Below, piece after piece: positions 30,281 to 42,074 of a DNA stretch of 64,000 bases (its first letter is position 1; every line of letters begins with the position of its first letter). A program made the translations under genes and the position numbers. Source of the stretch: Scylla paramamosain (Eukaryota > Arthropoda > Malacostraca > Decapoda > Portunidae); assembly GCF_035594125.1 (NCBI RefSeq), contig NC_087151.1, forward strand, positions 17,857,501 to 17,921,500, in the 5' to 3' direction. The notes below the pieces were generated by a model, which saw only the letters and a program-made list of their open reading frames with translations, was not told the origin of the DNA and made no database searches.

Positions 30281-30628
30281 TTTTATGCTAAATGCTCTTC
30301 CGATCTTGCAAACTGCATGCCTCCCCTTCTCCCACAGCGTTACTGCACAAGACTTTCTTCTTTCACCCCTATTCTGTCTACCTCTCTAATGCAAGAGTTA
30401 ACCATTACTCTCAATCACTCGTCCCTTTCTCTGGTAAACTATGGAACTCACTGCCTGCTTCTGTATTTCCATCTTCCTATGACTTGAATTCCTTCAAGAG
30501 CGAAGTTTCAAGACACTTATCCTTTAATTTTTGACTACCACTTTGGATCCTTTTCTAGGACTGGAATCTCAGTGGGCTTTTTTTTTTATTGGAATTTTGT
30601 TGCCCTTGGCTAGTGTCCTTCTTGACCC
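30281..30628 (+). mobile_element. Family X retrotransposon copy D, right part
   Basis: This resumes at TATGCTAAATGCTC, the continuation of the sequence broken at 25470, and runs through the C-terminal codons (CKLHAS, FSGKLWNSLPASVF) to TGTTGCCCTTGGCTAGTGTC in the 3' UTR. Confidence 0.9.
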
Positions 30629-30931
30629 GAGTCACATAACCCTACCAATAAGCACCTCAGATGCCTGACCTAAATGACAACACCGCAAAGCTATATTGTC
30701 AAATGTTGTGATATCTATGTAAAATCCAGACTGTTTATTATCTTAAAACATGAACCCTTTGTAGCACTGCATGGTTTGATGAGCTAAATAATCCATATTT
30801 GATAACTGAATTTCAATAAAAGGTAATAAGAACTGATATATTTAAGAGAAATTGTGATGTGGGAGAGTAGCTAACAGATCTTGGCCAACTCTTAAATGTT
30901 CTTCCAAGAATAGAAAGAGTATAGATGTGAG
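30629..30931. other. Intronic sequence, nothing recognised
   Basis: No motif seen. Confidence 0.45.
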
Positions 30932-30936
30932 GACAC

Positions 30937-30995
<59 letters not shown>
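30932..30995. repeat. (AC)n microsatellite
   Basis: About 31 AC units. The sequence after it (GTTTTAAATGTGATGGTACTGC) is also found after the AC arrays at 23308 and 32911. Confidence 0.95.
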
Positions 30996-31000
<5 letters not shown>

Positions 31001-31067
31001 AAATGTGATGGTACTGCACAGCCAGTGTTGCATTACACTAGATGTGAGGACAAAACACACACACACC

Positions 31068-32880
31068 TAAACTCTAATCCTTCTGCTTATGCTATTACCC
31101 TATCATCTCCGTTGGGCTCCTCTGATCACAATCTTGTATCTGTATCCTATCTGTATCCTATCTGTGTCCTATCGCTCCAATCCCTCCTCAGGATCCCTCT
31201 AAGTGGCAGTGCCTCTGATGTTTTTGCCTCTGCTAGCTGGGGGTTCCTGAGGAGGTATTTTGCTGATTTTCCTTGGAATGACTACTGCTTCCATGTCAGA
31301 GACCCATCTCTCTGTGCTGAGCACATAACAGAGGTGATAGTGTCTAGCATGGAGGTGTACATTCCTCACTTTTTTTCTCAACCTAAACCTTCCGAACCTT
31401 GGTTTAACACAGCTTGTTCTTGTGCTATACACAATAGAGAGGCATCCCACAAAAGGTACTTGAGACTTCCATTACCATGCCAAGTCAAACTCTTTCAACT
31501 CTGTCTGTCAATATCTATCTTTCCTTCTTGCTGGAAGTTTGCCTACATTCAGCCTATTCCTAAAAAGAATGACCATTCTAATCCCTCAAACTATTGTCCT
31601 ATTGCTTTAATTTCCTGCCTATCTAAATTTTTTTTTAAACTATCCTCAACAGGAAGATTCTTAAACATCTATCATTTCACAACCTTCTATCTGATGACCA
31701 GTAGGGGGGTCTTTCAAGGCCACTCTACTGGTGATTTTCTTCCTTTCCTTAATGAGTCTTGGTCATTCTCTTTTAGAGATTTTGGTGAAACATTTAGTGT
31801 TGCCTTAGATATAATAAAAGCTTTTGATATAGTGTGGCACAAAGCTCTGATTTCCAAACTACCCTCCTACAGCTTCTATCCTTCTCTCTGTAACTTCATC
31901 TCAAGTTTCCTTTCTGACCGTTCTGTTGCTGCTGTGGTAGACAGTTGCTGTTCTTCTCCCAAATCTATTACCAGTGGTATTCCTCAGGGTTCTGTCCTGT
32001 CACCCACTCTCTTCCTATTATTCACCAATGATCTTCTAAACCAAACTTCTTGTCCTATCCTCTCCTACATTGATGATACCACCCTGAACTTTTCAACATC
32101 TTTTCCTAGATGTCCAACCCTTCAGGAGGTAAACAGTTCATGCAGGGAAACTACAGAGTGCCTGACTCCTGATCTCTCTAAAATTTCTCACACTCAACTG
32201 TCCCCCTCTTCTACACTGAACATCTATGGTCTTTCCTTCACTTATAATCTAAACTGGAAACTTCACATCTCATCTCTAGCTAAAATAGCTTCTATGAGAT
32301 TAAGTTTTCTGAGATGTCTTCGCCAGTTTTTCTCACCGTTCCAGCTGCTAACAGTGTACAGGGGCATTATCCATCCATGTACTGAGTATGCTTTACATGT
32401 GTGTGGGGGTGGGGGGGTTTCACTCATACTGCTCTTCTATACAGGGTAAAATCAAAAGCTTTTCATTTCATCAACTCCTCTCTTCTAACTGACTGTCTTC
32501 AGCCTCTTTCTCATCGCCACAATGTTGCATCTCTTGTTATCTTCAACCACTGTTTTCATGCTAATGCTCTTCTGATCTTGGTAGCTGCATGTCTCCTCTT
32601 CTCCTGCAGCCTCACTGCACAAGACTTTCTTCTTTCTCTCACCCCTTTTCTGTCCACCTCTCTAATACAAGAGTTAAACCAGTATTCTCAATCATTCATC
32701 CCTTTCTCTAGTAAACTCTGGAACTCCCTGCCTGCTACTGTATTTCCACCTTCCTAATACTTAAACTCCTGCAAGAGGGAGGTTTCAAGACACTTATCCT
32801 TCAATTTTTATCTACCGCTTTGGATCCTATTTGGGGACTGGAATCTTTTTTTTTTTCCTTTGGCTGGTGGCCCTCCTACA
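31068..32880 (+). mobile_element. Family X retrotransposon copy E with internal deletions
   Basis: A frame open from 31025 to 32449 encodes 474 residues that join distant parts of ORF2. One deletion removes the region between SLPSPESH and VKLFQLCLS (joined near 31480), another removes the codons from DWGRANL to LFFND (near 32188). Catalytic YADD is YIDD near 32070. The C-terminal part continues in another frame to about 32757. The 5' part is truncated near LTSNPSAYA. The tail CCTACATAA leads to (AC)n. Confidence 0.9.
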
Positions 32881-32881
32881 T

Positions 32882-32883
<2 letters not shown>

Positions 32884-32912
<29 letters not shown>
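32884..32912. repeat. (AC)n microsatellite at family X tail
   Basis: About 14 AC units directly after the TACATAA tail of copy E. Confidence 0.93.
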
Positions 32913-32915
<3 letters not shown>

Positions 32916-32974
32916 GGTTTTAGATGATATGGTAATGCACGGCCACAGTGTTGCATTACACTAGATGTGAGGAC

Positions 32975-32978
<4 letters not shown>

Positions 32979-33034
<56 letters not shown>
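32979..33034. repeat. (CA)n microsatellite
   Basis: About 28 CA units. Confidence 0.95.
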
Positions 33035-33036
<2 letters not shown>

Positions 33037-33039
<3 letters not shown>

Positions 33040-33120
33040 GTACTGCATTTTGAGATAAGGAAGCAAAGTGGGGGAAAGCAGGTGCTGCATTTTGAGATAA
33101 GGAAGCAAAGTGGGGGAAAA
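33037..33120 (+). repeat. Tandem duplication, 42-base unit
   Basis: The unit starting CAGGTACTGCATTTTGAGAT is repeated once at 33079 with very few differences, so the duplication is young. Confidence 0.92.
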
Positions 33121-33246
33121 GTCAGTCTCTTCAGGGGATGGAGTGAATAAGCAGTTTTCAGTGTTTTCAGTACCTCATGATTCATGATCCTCGAGTTTAG
33201 CACTATACCTTGGGAAGAAAGTAAGCATAAAACTCAAGAAGGGAAG

Positions 33247-33396
<150 letters not shown>

Positions 33397-33454
33397 GCAT
33401 AGCCAGGAAGTAAATTCTCTTTCTTACAGACGATGTTGAAGGCATGGGCAACTT

Positions 33455-34590
33455 CAGCATTATTGAGTTTTTGCTGTTTTTTCTATATGTTTAATCAATT
33501 CTCTTGAGCAGTAAGAGCCCTGATGAGCTGTCCAAAAGTAGGATAGTTTGTCGCAACGTTTCGTTCCTCTTCCAGGAACATTTTCAGGCAGAATGGTGTG
33601 AGCATGAGGAGTGCAGTTATAAGTATCCCGTGAGTGGATCAAGTGGGGAGGTAGCCGTGGCGGGAGGTAGCCTGATTGGTTGGCGTCATCTGGTAGGCTG
33701 CAGGAGGCAGCCAGATAGGCTGGTTCTGTGTTCTGGGTAGGGTGTTGGCTGTGGTGGCATGTTGCATTGGTCTTCTTTTTTGAGTTGGCAGTATCTATAG
33801 GTCTTGTGTTTGAAGATTCATGACTGGTCTTTCTTGTGCTATACATAATGATTCCAGGAAGTGTAGGTGGCAGGGGTCTCTTTCATGGTTGATTAGAGTT
33901 GTGTTCTAAGCGTTTCCTTGTAGTAGTAGTTTTATGGGATATGTTGTAGTGGTTCTTGATTGTTCCATTCTGTAGGTGGTAAGTGAGTCTCCTGGACAAT
34001 GTAGTGCATGTCATCCAATATATGTTTGAGGTCCACAGTCCTCAATTTTGCAGGAGTGTTTGTAGATGACATAGTCTTCTTGTAAAGGAGTTTTCTTAGT
34101 GGTTGTTCTGTTCTTCATTAGCAGCTGTGACGTCTTCATGGTATTATAGTATCTGATGAATGTAATGGTGTGCTCTTCATTTGTAGACTTAACATGATGT
34201 ATTATGCCTTTGATGATGTGTTCATTTGCCTGGTATTCCGTGGGCATGATGTTCTTGCAGTAGAGTAGTATTTGTCCTTTTCGTCTGGATCTTCTTCTTT
34301 CTTGTACCATTCATCTATTGCTTTCTTGATGGTGTTGTTAATTTCTGTGTTTCTGTAGCCATTGTTTATGAGCACTTGTGTTACTCGCTCTAATTCTCAG
34401 TGGGTGTTGTTCCATGACGAGCAGTGTGTGAGGGCTTGTTTGATGTAGGCGTTGATGGTGGAGTTATGGTAGCATTGGGGACATTCACTTTTTTCATTGA
34501 GGCAGGAATCCAAGTTGCAGGGTTTAGTGTAGACTGTAGTAGTAAATCCTGCAAATCCTGAAAGGAAGAGACAGAGGCCAACAAAACCTG
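33455..34590 (-). mobile_element. Penelope-like element, 3' half with GIY-YIG remnant
   Basis: On the minus strand the order is: end of the RT region (LNPATWIPASMKKVNVPN, about 34520), a basic linker with IMPTEYQANEHIIKG and TITFIRYYNT (34250-34150), then DYVIYKHSCKIEDCGPQTYI (34070-34015), LSRRLTYHLQNGTIKNHYNI and a His/Pro-rich tail ending near 33460. The VIYKHSC...TYIG blocks and following residues are those of the GIY-YIG endonuclease fused to RT in Penelope-like elements. The frame is lost right after TYIG by one missing base. The RT core is absent. Confidence 0.78.
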
Positions 34591-34594
34591 GATG

Positions 34595-35090
34595 TCACCA
34601 AAAGCAAAGACAGTTTAGGTAGGACAACAAAACAAGGCACATAATTGTGAAACATGCAGGCCAGAAGCTAAGGTAACCACAAGCAGTCTTCTGAAAAATC
34701 AGATCCAGTGGGAGGAGCTCAGGAAACTGAGGAGTAACCAAGGAGTCCAGAACCTTAGAAAGGGACCAAATAGGACAAGACTGGCAGGGAGCTGGATGCT
34801 GAAGGAAGGAGCTGAGTAGCATCCAGTCCAGCCAGAGGGGGTCCAGTGAAATGCTACAGCTATAATGAACTTGAGCTTTCAGAGCAGTGATGTGGGTATG
34901 GATAGTAGTGGCAGAGCAGTCTTTCTCATGAAACAAGAAACCGAAGAACTGAAGTACCACATCTGGAGAGAGGTTTTGAATATATTTATTGAGCAGGGTG
35001 GATCTATTAAGCAGGACTGGTACTGCTGCATAGAAGAGTCTCAAAGAGCCAGAGAAAGATCCAGCACCACTTGTGGAGACAGCACTCTAG
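34595..35090 (-). pseudogene. Ngaro/DIRS-type tyrosine recombinase fragment
   Basis: The minus-strand frame contains VVLQFFGFLFHEKDCSATTI, HTHITALKAQVHYS and PIWSLSKVLDSLVTPQFPEL, then LDLIFQKTACGYLSFWPACF. These match the core-binding domain and start of the catalytic domain of recombinases from Ngaro/DIRS-type elements. The second half with the catalytic tyrosine is not present before 34595. Confidence 0.72.
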
Positions 35091-35169
35091 ATAAGCTCTG
35101 AGAGAGAAACTCCATGCATGAAAGTTGGAGGAGATCCCGGAGGAATACGGGGCTCTCCCTAACGGAGAC

Positions 35170-37100
35170 ATGGTTGAGGGACACTAGAGAAGGGCACCAG
35201 TGCAGGAGTTGCTGGCACCAAGGCTAGGCTTGCCAGAGGGGAGCCACCAGAAGAACTTGGCCTTGGAATGTCTGGAGTTTATGGCACACCTGTAGCAACA
35301 CTGGCTGCTGGAGGAGGGAACAGATACAGGAAACTCCACTGGCTCCAGTAAATCAGGAAGGCATCTGGCCCTCCTGCCTCCATTGCCATCCAGCAGGCCA
35401 CAAACAGAGAGAACTTGTGGTTGGAGGCTGAGGCATACAGGTCCACCAAAGGACTGCCTAAAAGGTCTGCAAGGTCTTGCAACACAGTCTCTGTCAACTC
35501 CCACTCCACTGAAGTCCCTGCCTGACATGATGATGCGTCTACCCAGATGTTGTCTGCCTGGAATATACCTGACAGGCAAGCAGAGGTTTCAAGACTTGGC
35601 CAGGAAAAAGAGATCTTCTGAGATGTAGAAAAGTAGGAGAGAATGAGAAGAGCCTTGATGAATGATGCAGTGGACTACAACCTGGTTGCCCAGCTGGAAT
35701 CTCATGCATGTCTCTGACCTAGGAAAACTTGTGGAGAAAAGGAGCTCCCTGGCATTGATGTGAAGTTGGGACTTGGAAGGGGACCACAGGCTCTGTGCTT
35801 GAAAACTGTTGGAAGACTTGGAGGCCTCAGCCTAATTCTGAAGCATCAGTAGTGATGATCAGCATGGGTTGTGGAGGGATCCAAGGAGTGACTGAGGACA
35901 ACTGACAAGGTAGAGACCACCAATGGAGAAGCAGGAGTAGAGATGGGGGAAACTTTCAAACTTGCTTGCGCTGGGCAAAGGGAAGCCTCCTGAATCTCAG
36001 CTGTCCTAGAGGTACTACATCTATTGCAAAGTTGAAGGAACCTAAGAGGCTATCCCAAAATCGCCTGGAGAAAGTACGAGACCACAGTGACCAACGAAGC
36101 TTCTGCAGCAGATGGAACTGGTTGCATGCAAACAATCCTAGAGTCTGGGACCTGGTGCCTCACTGCATGCCAACTCAAGTGATGGACTAGGAAAGAGAAA
36201 GATGGGATTTGGAGAAGCTGACCAGGAATCCCATTCCCGGGCAGGTGCAGAGGGCAATGTCCAGATCTCACTGCACTCAGGACTCTGAAGCATGGATCAG
36301 CCAGTCACTGAGGTACATGAGGGTCAACAGCCCCCAACTGGTAAGACTTGTGGACACAACCTTGATGAGCTTCATGAAGATCCTGGGGGTGATGTTGAGA
36401 CCAAAGGGCATGATCTTGAACTGAAGGACATGGGAGTCAACTTGAACCACCCAGAACTTGCAGAACCAACTAGCTGAAGCTTGTCAGAGTCCCTTTTGGG
36501 GACCACAAATGTGTGGGACAGGAAAGCAGAGTCGAACGTCTCTTCCACAACATCCTCCTCCCACAGCTTGAAGAAAAGATGTCAAACCACTCTGGAGCAG
36601 GACTGAAGATGGACAGGGCAGCATACAAGAGGATGGCAGCTAGCTACCCATGGCCAATGTGGACTGGAGACCATGCCTGCTGGAGTCAGGAGAGCTGGTT
36701 TCCACCAGGCTGGGGAGATGACCCAGAGGGCTGCAGAGGATGAGCTGACCGGCGTGATGAGACATGGGCAGTTGTTGAGTGGGAAGATTTCAATGGTCAT
36801 CCCCTCCCAGCATGAGGGGTTGAAGAGCTCCTGGCTGAAACCCAAGGAGGATACGAAGAACCACAATGGGAACCTGAAGAGAAGGGAAGACTGCTGAGGA
36901 TGAAAATTCACTGCATGTCAACTAATGGATGCAGGGACTTGGGAGCCAGAACCTTGATGAGCCCAAGAGGAGAAGGCAGAACTGTCATGCTGGACATGAA
37001 CTGTCATGTGAGAGGATGCAGCCTGCAGAAGGTCTCAAGCATAACCTACATCCAAGAGAGCCAGCAAGAAGGGGTCAGCAGCCAACAAAAACATGAAATC
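35170..37100 (-). pseudogene. Ngaro/DIRS-type RT-RNase H relic
   Basis: On the minus strand the RT shows FVVPKRDSDKLQLV (about 36500) and FKIMPFGLNITPRIFMKL followed by YLSDWLIHA (36430-36300), where the catalytic YLDD is YLSD. RNase H shows ITTDASELG, a TGA where TGG is expected, and LHINARELL (35870-35740), then RYIPGRQHLG (35575). The following region WELTETVLQDLADLLGSPLV and DLYASASNHKFSLF is the post-RNase H region of these elements. With the recombinase at 34595 this gives the order RT, RNase H, recombinase. It is old and heavily broken. The 5' limit is uncertain. Confidence 0.7.
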
Positions 37101-37253
37101 TGAAGCTGAAACTGATGCTCATTTACCATTCAGAGAACCCTAGTGCACTGAAGAGGCATACCTCCCTGTCATCTGGAAAGCCAACAAGAAGGGGTGGATG
37201 ACAATGTTACTTAATCAAAGTTAGGTCACCAATTATTTGTCGCCCCACACTAT

Positions 37254-38424
37254 GTGACTACATGGCTACCAGCAACTTGGCCAACTGCTTCCTGCTGGTT
37301 GTTGGCAATGCCCCTAGCCATCTCTGGAACATGGAAGACTGGGCTGACAATATTCAAGTCATGTTTCTTCCTCCCAACACAACTGCACTCATGGATCAGA
37401 GATCAAAGTGTTATCATCCTCTTCAAAGCATACTACCAGCACTGCACAATGAAGCAACTCATAACTGCAATTGATGGTGAAGGTAGGCCAACAATAAAGC
37501 ATTTCTGCACCAAGTATGACATTAAGAAGACCATAGATAACATCAATGAGTCTTGGATGGAGGTCAAGGAACAGGCAGTGAATGGGTGCTGAAAGCAGAT
37601 CTGGGAGGAGAGTGTGACAGATTTTAAAGCGTTCATTGATATGGAAGATATCAGAAGGGACATCATGCACTTGTCACATCTTGCTGACTTCACCGAAGTT
37701 GATGAAAAAGACATGGATGATTTGCTGGAGTCTCCAACAAGAACCTCATGTAGCTGGAGTAAGAGAGGGCAGTCACCAGGGAAGAGAAAGAGAAGGAGCC
37801 AGAACCACAAAGAGGACTGGACATCAAAACACTCTGGGAGGTGTTCAGTGGCATAGAGCTCAGCTTGGAGCTCCTCGAGGAACATGATCCAAACCCTGCT
37901 AGGAGTAGAACACCTGTTATACCATAAAGCCCTCAAGGTATATTGGGAAATTAATGATTAAAAAAGAAAGCAGGCAAGATAGCTCACCATCTTCAGGCAC
38001 TTCAAGCTGTCCGCCAGCCCAGTCACCCACACACAAATATAGAAAACCGCCACCAACCCAAATACACCAATCCACAAACAGAGTGAATGGCAACAAAAAT
38101 TACTGCTTGCACAGCCAACCAACCAGCATCAGCTGGTGTCCGCTCTGCCTACCAACAGCTGACTGTTGACAGTGATGGACTGGTGTGAACCACGCAGTCA
38201 TCTTAGAAGGCAGTGTTGCCAAATATAAAAAGTGCACCTAAACCCTCATCTGGGTATTTCCTCAACCCATGCCATGATTTACTGTGTATTTTATCAGATA
38301 TAACAGCCGATTTTTCCACGATAAAGTGGAATTTCCCACATTGTAATGATAATTAGGTTCCAATGAAAAAAATACGAAAAAGTGAACTGGTGATAATTGA
38401 ACTGTGACAAGCTGGGGTTCACTG
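37254..38424 (+). mobile_element. Tigger/pogo-type transposon relic with right terminal repeat
   Basis: The frames contain LLVVGNAPSHLWNMEDWAD, QVMFLPPNTTALMDQ, FKAYYQHCTMKQLI, YDIKKTIDNINESW and later FTEVDEKDMDDLLES, in the order of the DDE_1 domain and C-terminus of Tigger/pogo transposases. The frames at 37254 and 37262 alternate, so it is a pseudogene. At the right end, 38413-38424 read outward is CAGTGAACCCCA, flanked by TA, the form expected for a pogo-type terminus. The N-terminal half and left end are missing. Confidence 0.8.
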
Positions 38425-38426
38425 TA

Positions 38427-39149
38427 ACTGTATTTACAAGCAATATTTCATGGTTTTTGTGTGTTTTAGGGAGCATTAAGGCACATACATACAGGTCTTG
38501 GAACACATCCCTATTTTCCCATTCATTCTTAACTTCACTATATGATTGTTTGCTATACAATTGCATTTTCACGAACCTATCACATAGTGGGGAGTACATG
38601 TAGTCACCACCCAGACACCAACAGACCAACAGTACTATTAAGACATATTCTTGCCATTCTACCAGTTTCCTGTCGTTAAATTCATACTTAGAAACTTAGA
38701 AACTTGGAACTACTGGATATCTCTAGGAAACTGTCTTAGCTACGAAAACACAGCTAGCCACCGGCTTGGAACAACAGTGACTGCAACTTGCCACCACTCC
38801 CAGCAAGTTTGAGCCACAGATAAGTTTTCATCTATTTATAATTTAGTGATGCTTTCTGTGATTGTCAGGGAAGGGTGTGCAGTTCTCTTCCAGTGCTCAC
38901 AAACTTGTCCCTGCACATTTGAATCATTGTACCATTGTATATCATCATACAGCCCTATTGTGTTAGTGGGAGGGTGCAGGAAGGCATGGATTTTAAGCTT
39001 TGTAATTTTACCCACTTTAGACCAAAGCTTGTATCATCAGATTTTTGCACACATATAAAGAAAATAGTACCTAATTTACTCATCTCATATCATTGGTTTC
39101 TCATATATTGGATACTCATATAACAGGACCTTCCTGTTTATACAGTAGG
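38427..39149. other. Intronic sequence, nothing recognised
   Basis: Short open frames only. Confidence 0.45.
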
Positions 39150-40250
<1,101 letters not shown>

Positions 40251-40254
40251 GCTC

Positions 40255-40390
40255 CCACTGACTATCCCAGCAACAACTACAGCTCAGGAATTATTTACCC
40301 AAACAAAATGTATTGAATGAACTTAATGACACAGAACTCATTAGAAGATATTATTTAGACCATGATGGGGTAATAACTAGCTGTAAACTG
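40255..40390 (+). mobile_element. Harbinger-like relic, second copy
   Basis: Matches 14455-14570 in order: TCAGGAATTATTTACCCAAA versus TCAAATTATTTATACAG, then GTATTGAATGAACTTAATGA, GAACTCATTAGAAGATA and TTTAGACCATG. The frame is degenerate. Confidence 0.6.
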
Positions 40391-42072
40391 GATGACTCAC
40401 TCCTCATGAACCTCACTATCATGATAACTATGTATTTTGATCTACAATTTTTCTTTTAGCTGCATGTGCATTTCTTGTCCTAGCAAGATATTCCCTACGC
40501 TTTTGGTGTAGTTTTGATGGTTGTGGCATCCTTGTATAGTGGTGAATAAGCCTCATGAAGTGAAGTGAAACAGTGAGGCAGGAAAAACCCTACTCTCCCC
40601 TTTCTCCATACATGCCTAGAGCACAGTGAGGCCTGAGGGTGAGGCTTTAGGCCTGGGGGGAACATGAGACTGCCACATCACCAACCACTCCAACTTGAAA
40701 TAAATCTCAGAAGTAAACAAAAAAAGCTATGAAAGCCAAATTTACATCTCAGTGGCTCTAATTAAATCTCCCAGCACATGTGAGTCATTTTAAAGACACT
40801 TTAGAAGTACTTAATGTGGGAGTAGAGCATTGGGATTACTACATACTTTCTTTTTTCTTTTTGTCATATATACCCAAAATTACCCTAAATGGTCCCTTAA
40901 TGTAGATGTTTAATAATTTAAATCATGAATCGAAAGTAGACATTTAACCCTCTCATGTATCAGTAAGTTTCATAAGTTTTCTTTCCAATATCTCTTCTGT
41001 TGGCAGGCATTTGTGGCCTCTCTGTGTCTTGCAAAACTGATTTAGAAGCAGTTTTCTTTCCTTTGAGACTCATTAATGGTCACATATTACATATCACTAG
41101 ATTCACAAGGAAATTATCTTTATGATGATCACATAAAAACTCACCAACAAATAATCTCACTAATTTTTTTTCCCTCAAAAATGAATACAAAACAAGAAAA
41201 CAAATGTTCACAACCTTGTATCCAGTGCATGAGTGATAATATAGTCATTACATTCTTTTTTTCTTTTTTATTTAGGAGAGGCGTCAGTCAAGGGCAACAA
41301 AATTAAAAGAAAAATAGGCCCACTGAAGTACCATAAAAGTAGATTTAAATACTGCCATTAGATTGATGACAAAAAAAGTAGATACAATAAATAAGCATCC
41401 TTGGTTCTAGAGCCATCCTAAATTACCTGTTTTCCTGGGTTAACTGAGGTTTACCCCTTGAAAACTCCAATACACCTCCCAATATATCTGAAAAGACTTA
41501 AAAGCTATTTTGGTAAACAAACATTACATGAAGACGGAACAAAAATTAAGAAAAACAAAATAAGTAAAAACCAAGGGAAGAGCAATGACATAGGAAGAAA
41601 AAAAAACATGAGGAAAGAGAAATAAAAAAAAAAAAAAACAGAAGAGCCATTTCCATGCACAGTCATTTATAAATACAAGATGTGAAGGGACAAGGGGCAC
41701 AAGTAAAGGGACTGGCAGTCACACAACAACAGGAAAAAGGTCATAAACTACCAGGGCAGACAGCCTGGGAACAGGTCAAAGGAAAGCAGATACCCAGACA
41801 GAAAAGGTACATGTAAGTCATGTGAGGCAGCACTGTGTGAATGAGGAAGTACAAGGTGACTCATGGAACTTCCTTCACCTACATCACCTCCACCTCTCAT
41901 TCTGCCCTTATATCACAAACTCTGCCCTGATATCCTGCTTGTTGGCAGGTTGTGTGAATAAATTGTATTACTGTCTAGGTAAAATGGGAAATACAATGGA
42001 TATTTGACCTTAATATAAATATGACTTCTTTAAGGGAAAAATATAACATAGGCTAGGATATATCAGGGCATG
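40391..42072. other. Intronic sequence with a possible family X tail scrap
   Basis: At 41276-41335, GTCAAGGGCAACAAAATT followed by AGGCCCACTGAAGTACCA resembles the family X 3' UTR on the minus strand. Poly(A)-like runs occur at 41600-41640. Nothing else is recognised. Confidence 0.4.
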
Positions 42073-42074
42073 TA

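Noticed and set aside
33037..33120. Possible CRISPR-like or regulatory repeat
   Set aside because: Only two adjacent units without spacers; a simple tandem duplication in a eukaryotic genome.
37954..38169. 71-codon Ser/Pro/Thr-rich frame
   Set aside because: Lies within the Tigger relic between the transposase end and the terminal repeat; no conserved motif.
41822..42007. Frame with GCVNKLYYC resembling GCVNKQNFC of the transposase fragment at 8455
   Set aside because: Similarity is limited to a few residues and nothing around it matches; considered chance.
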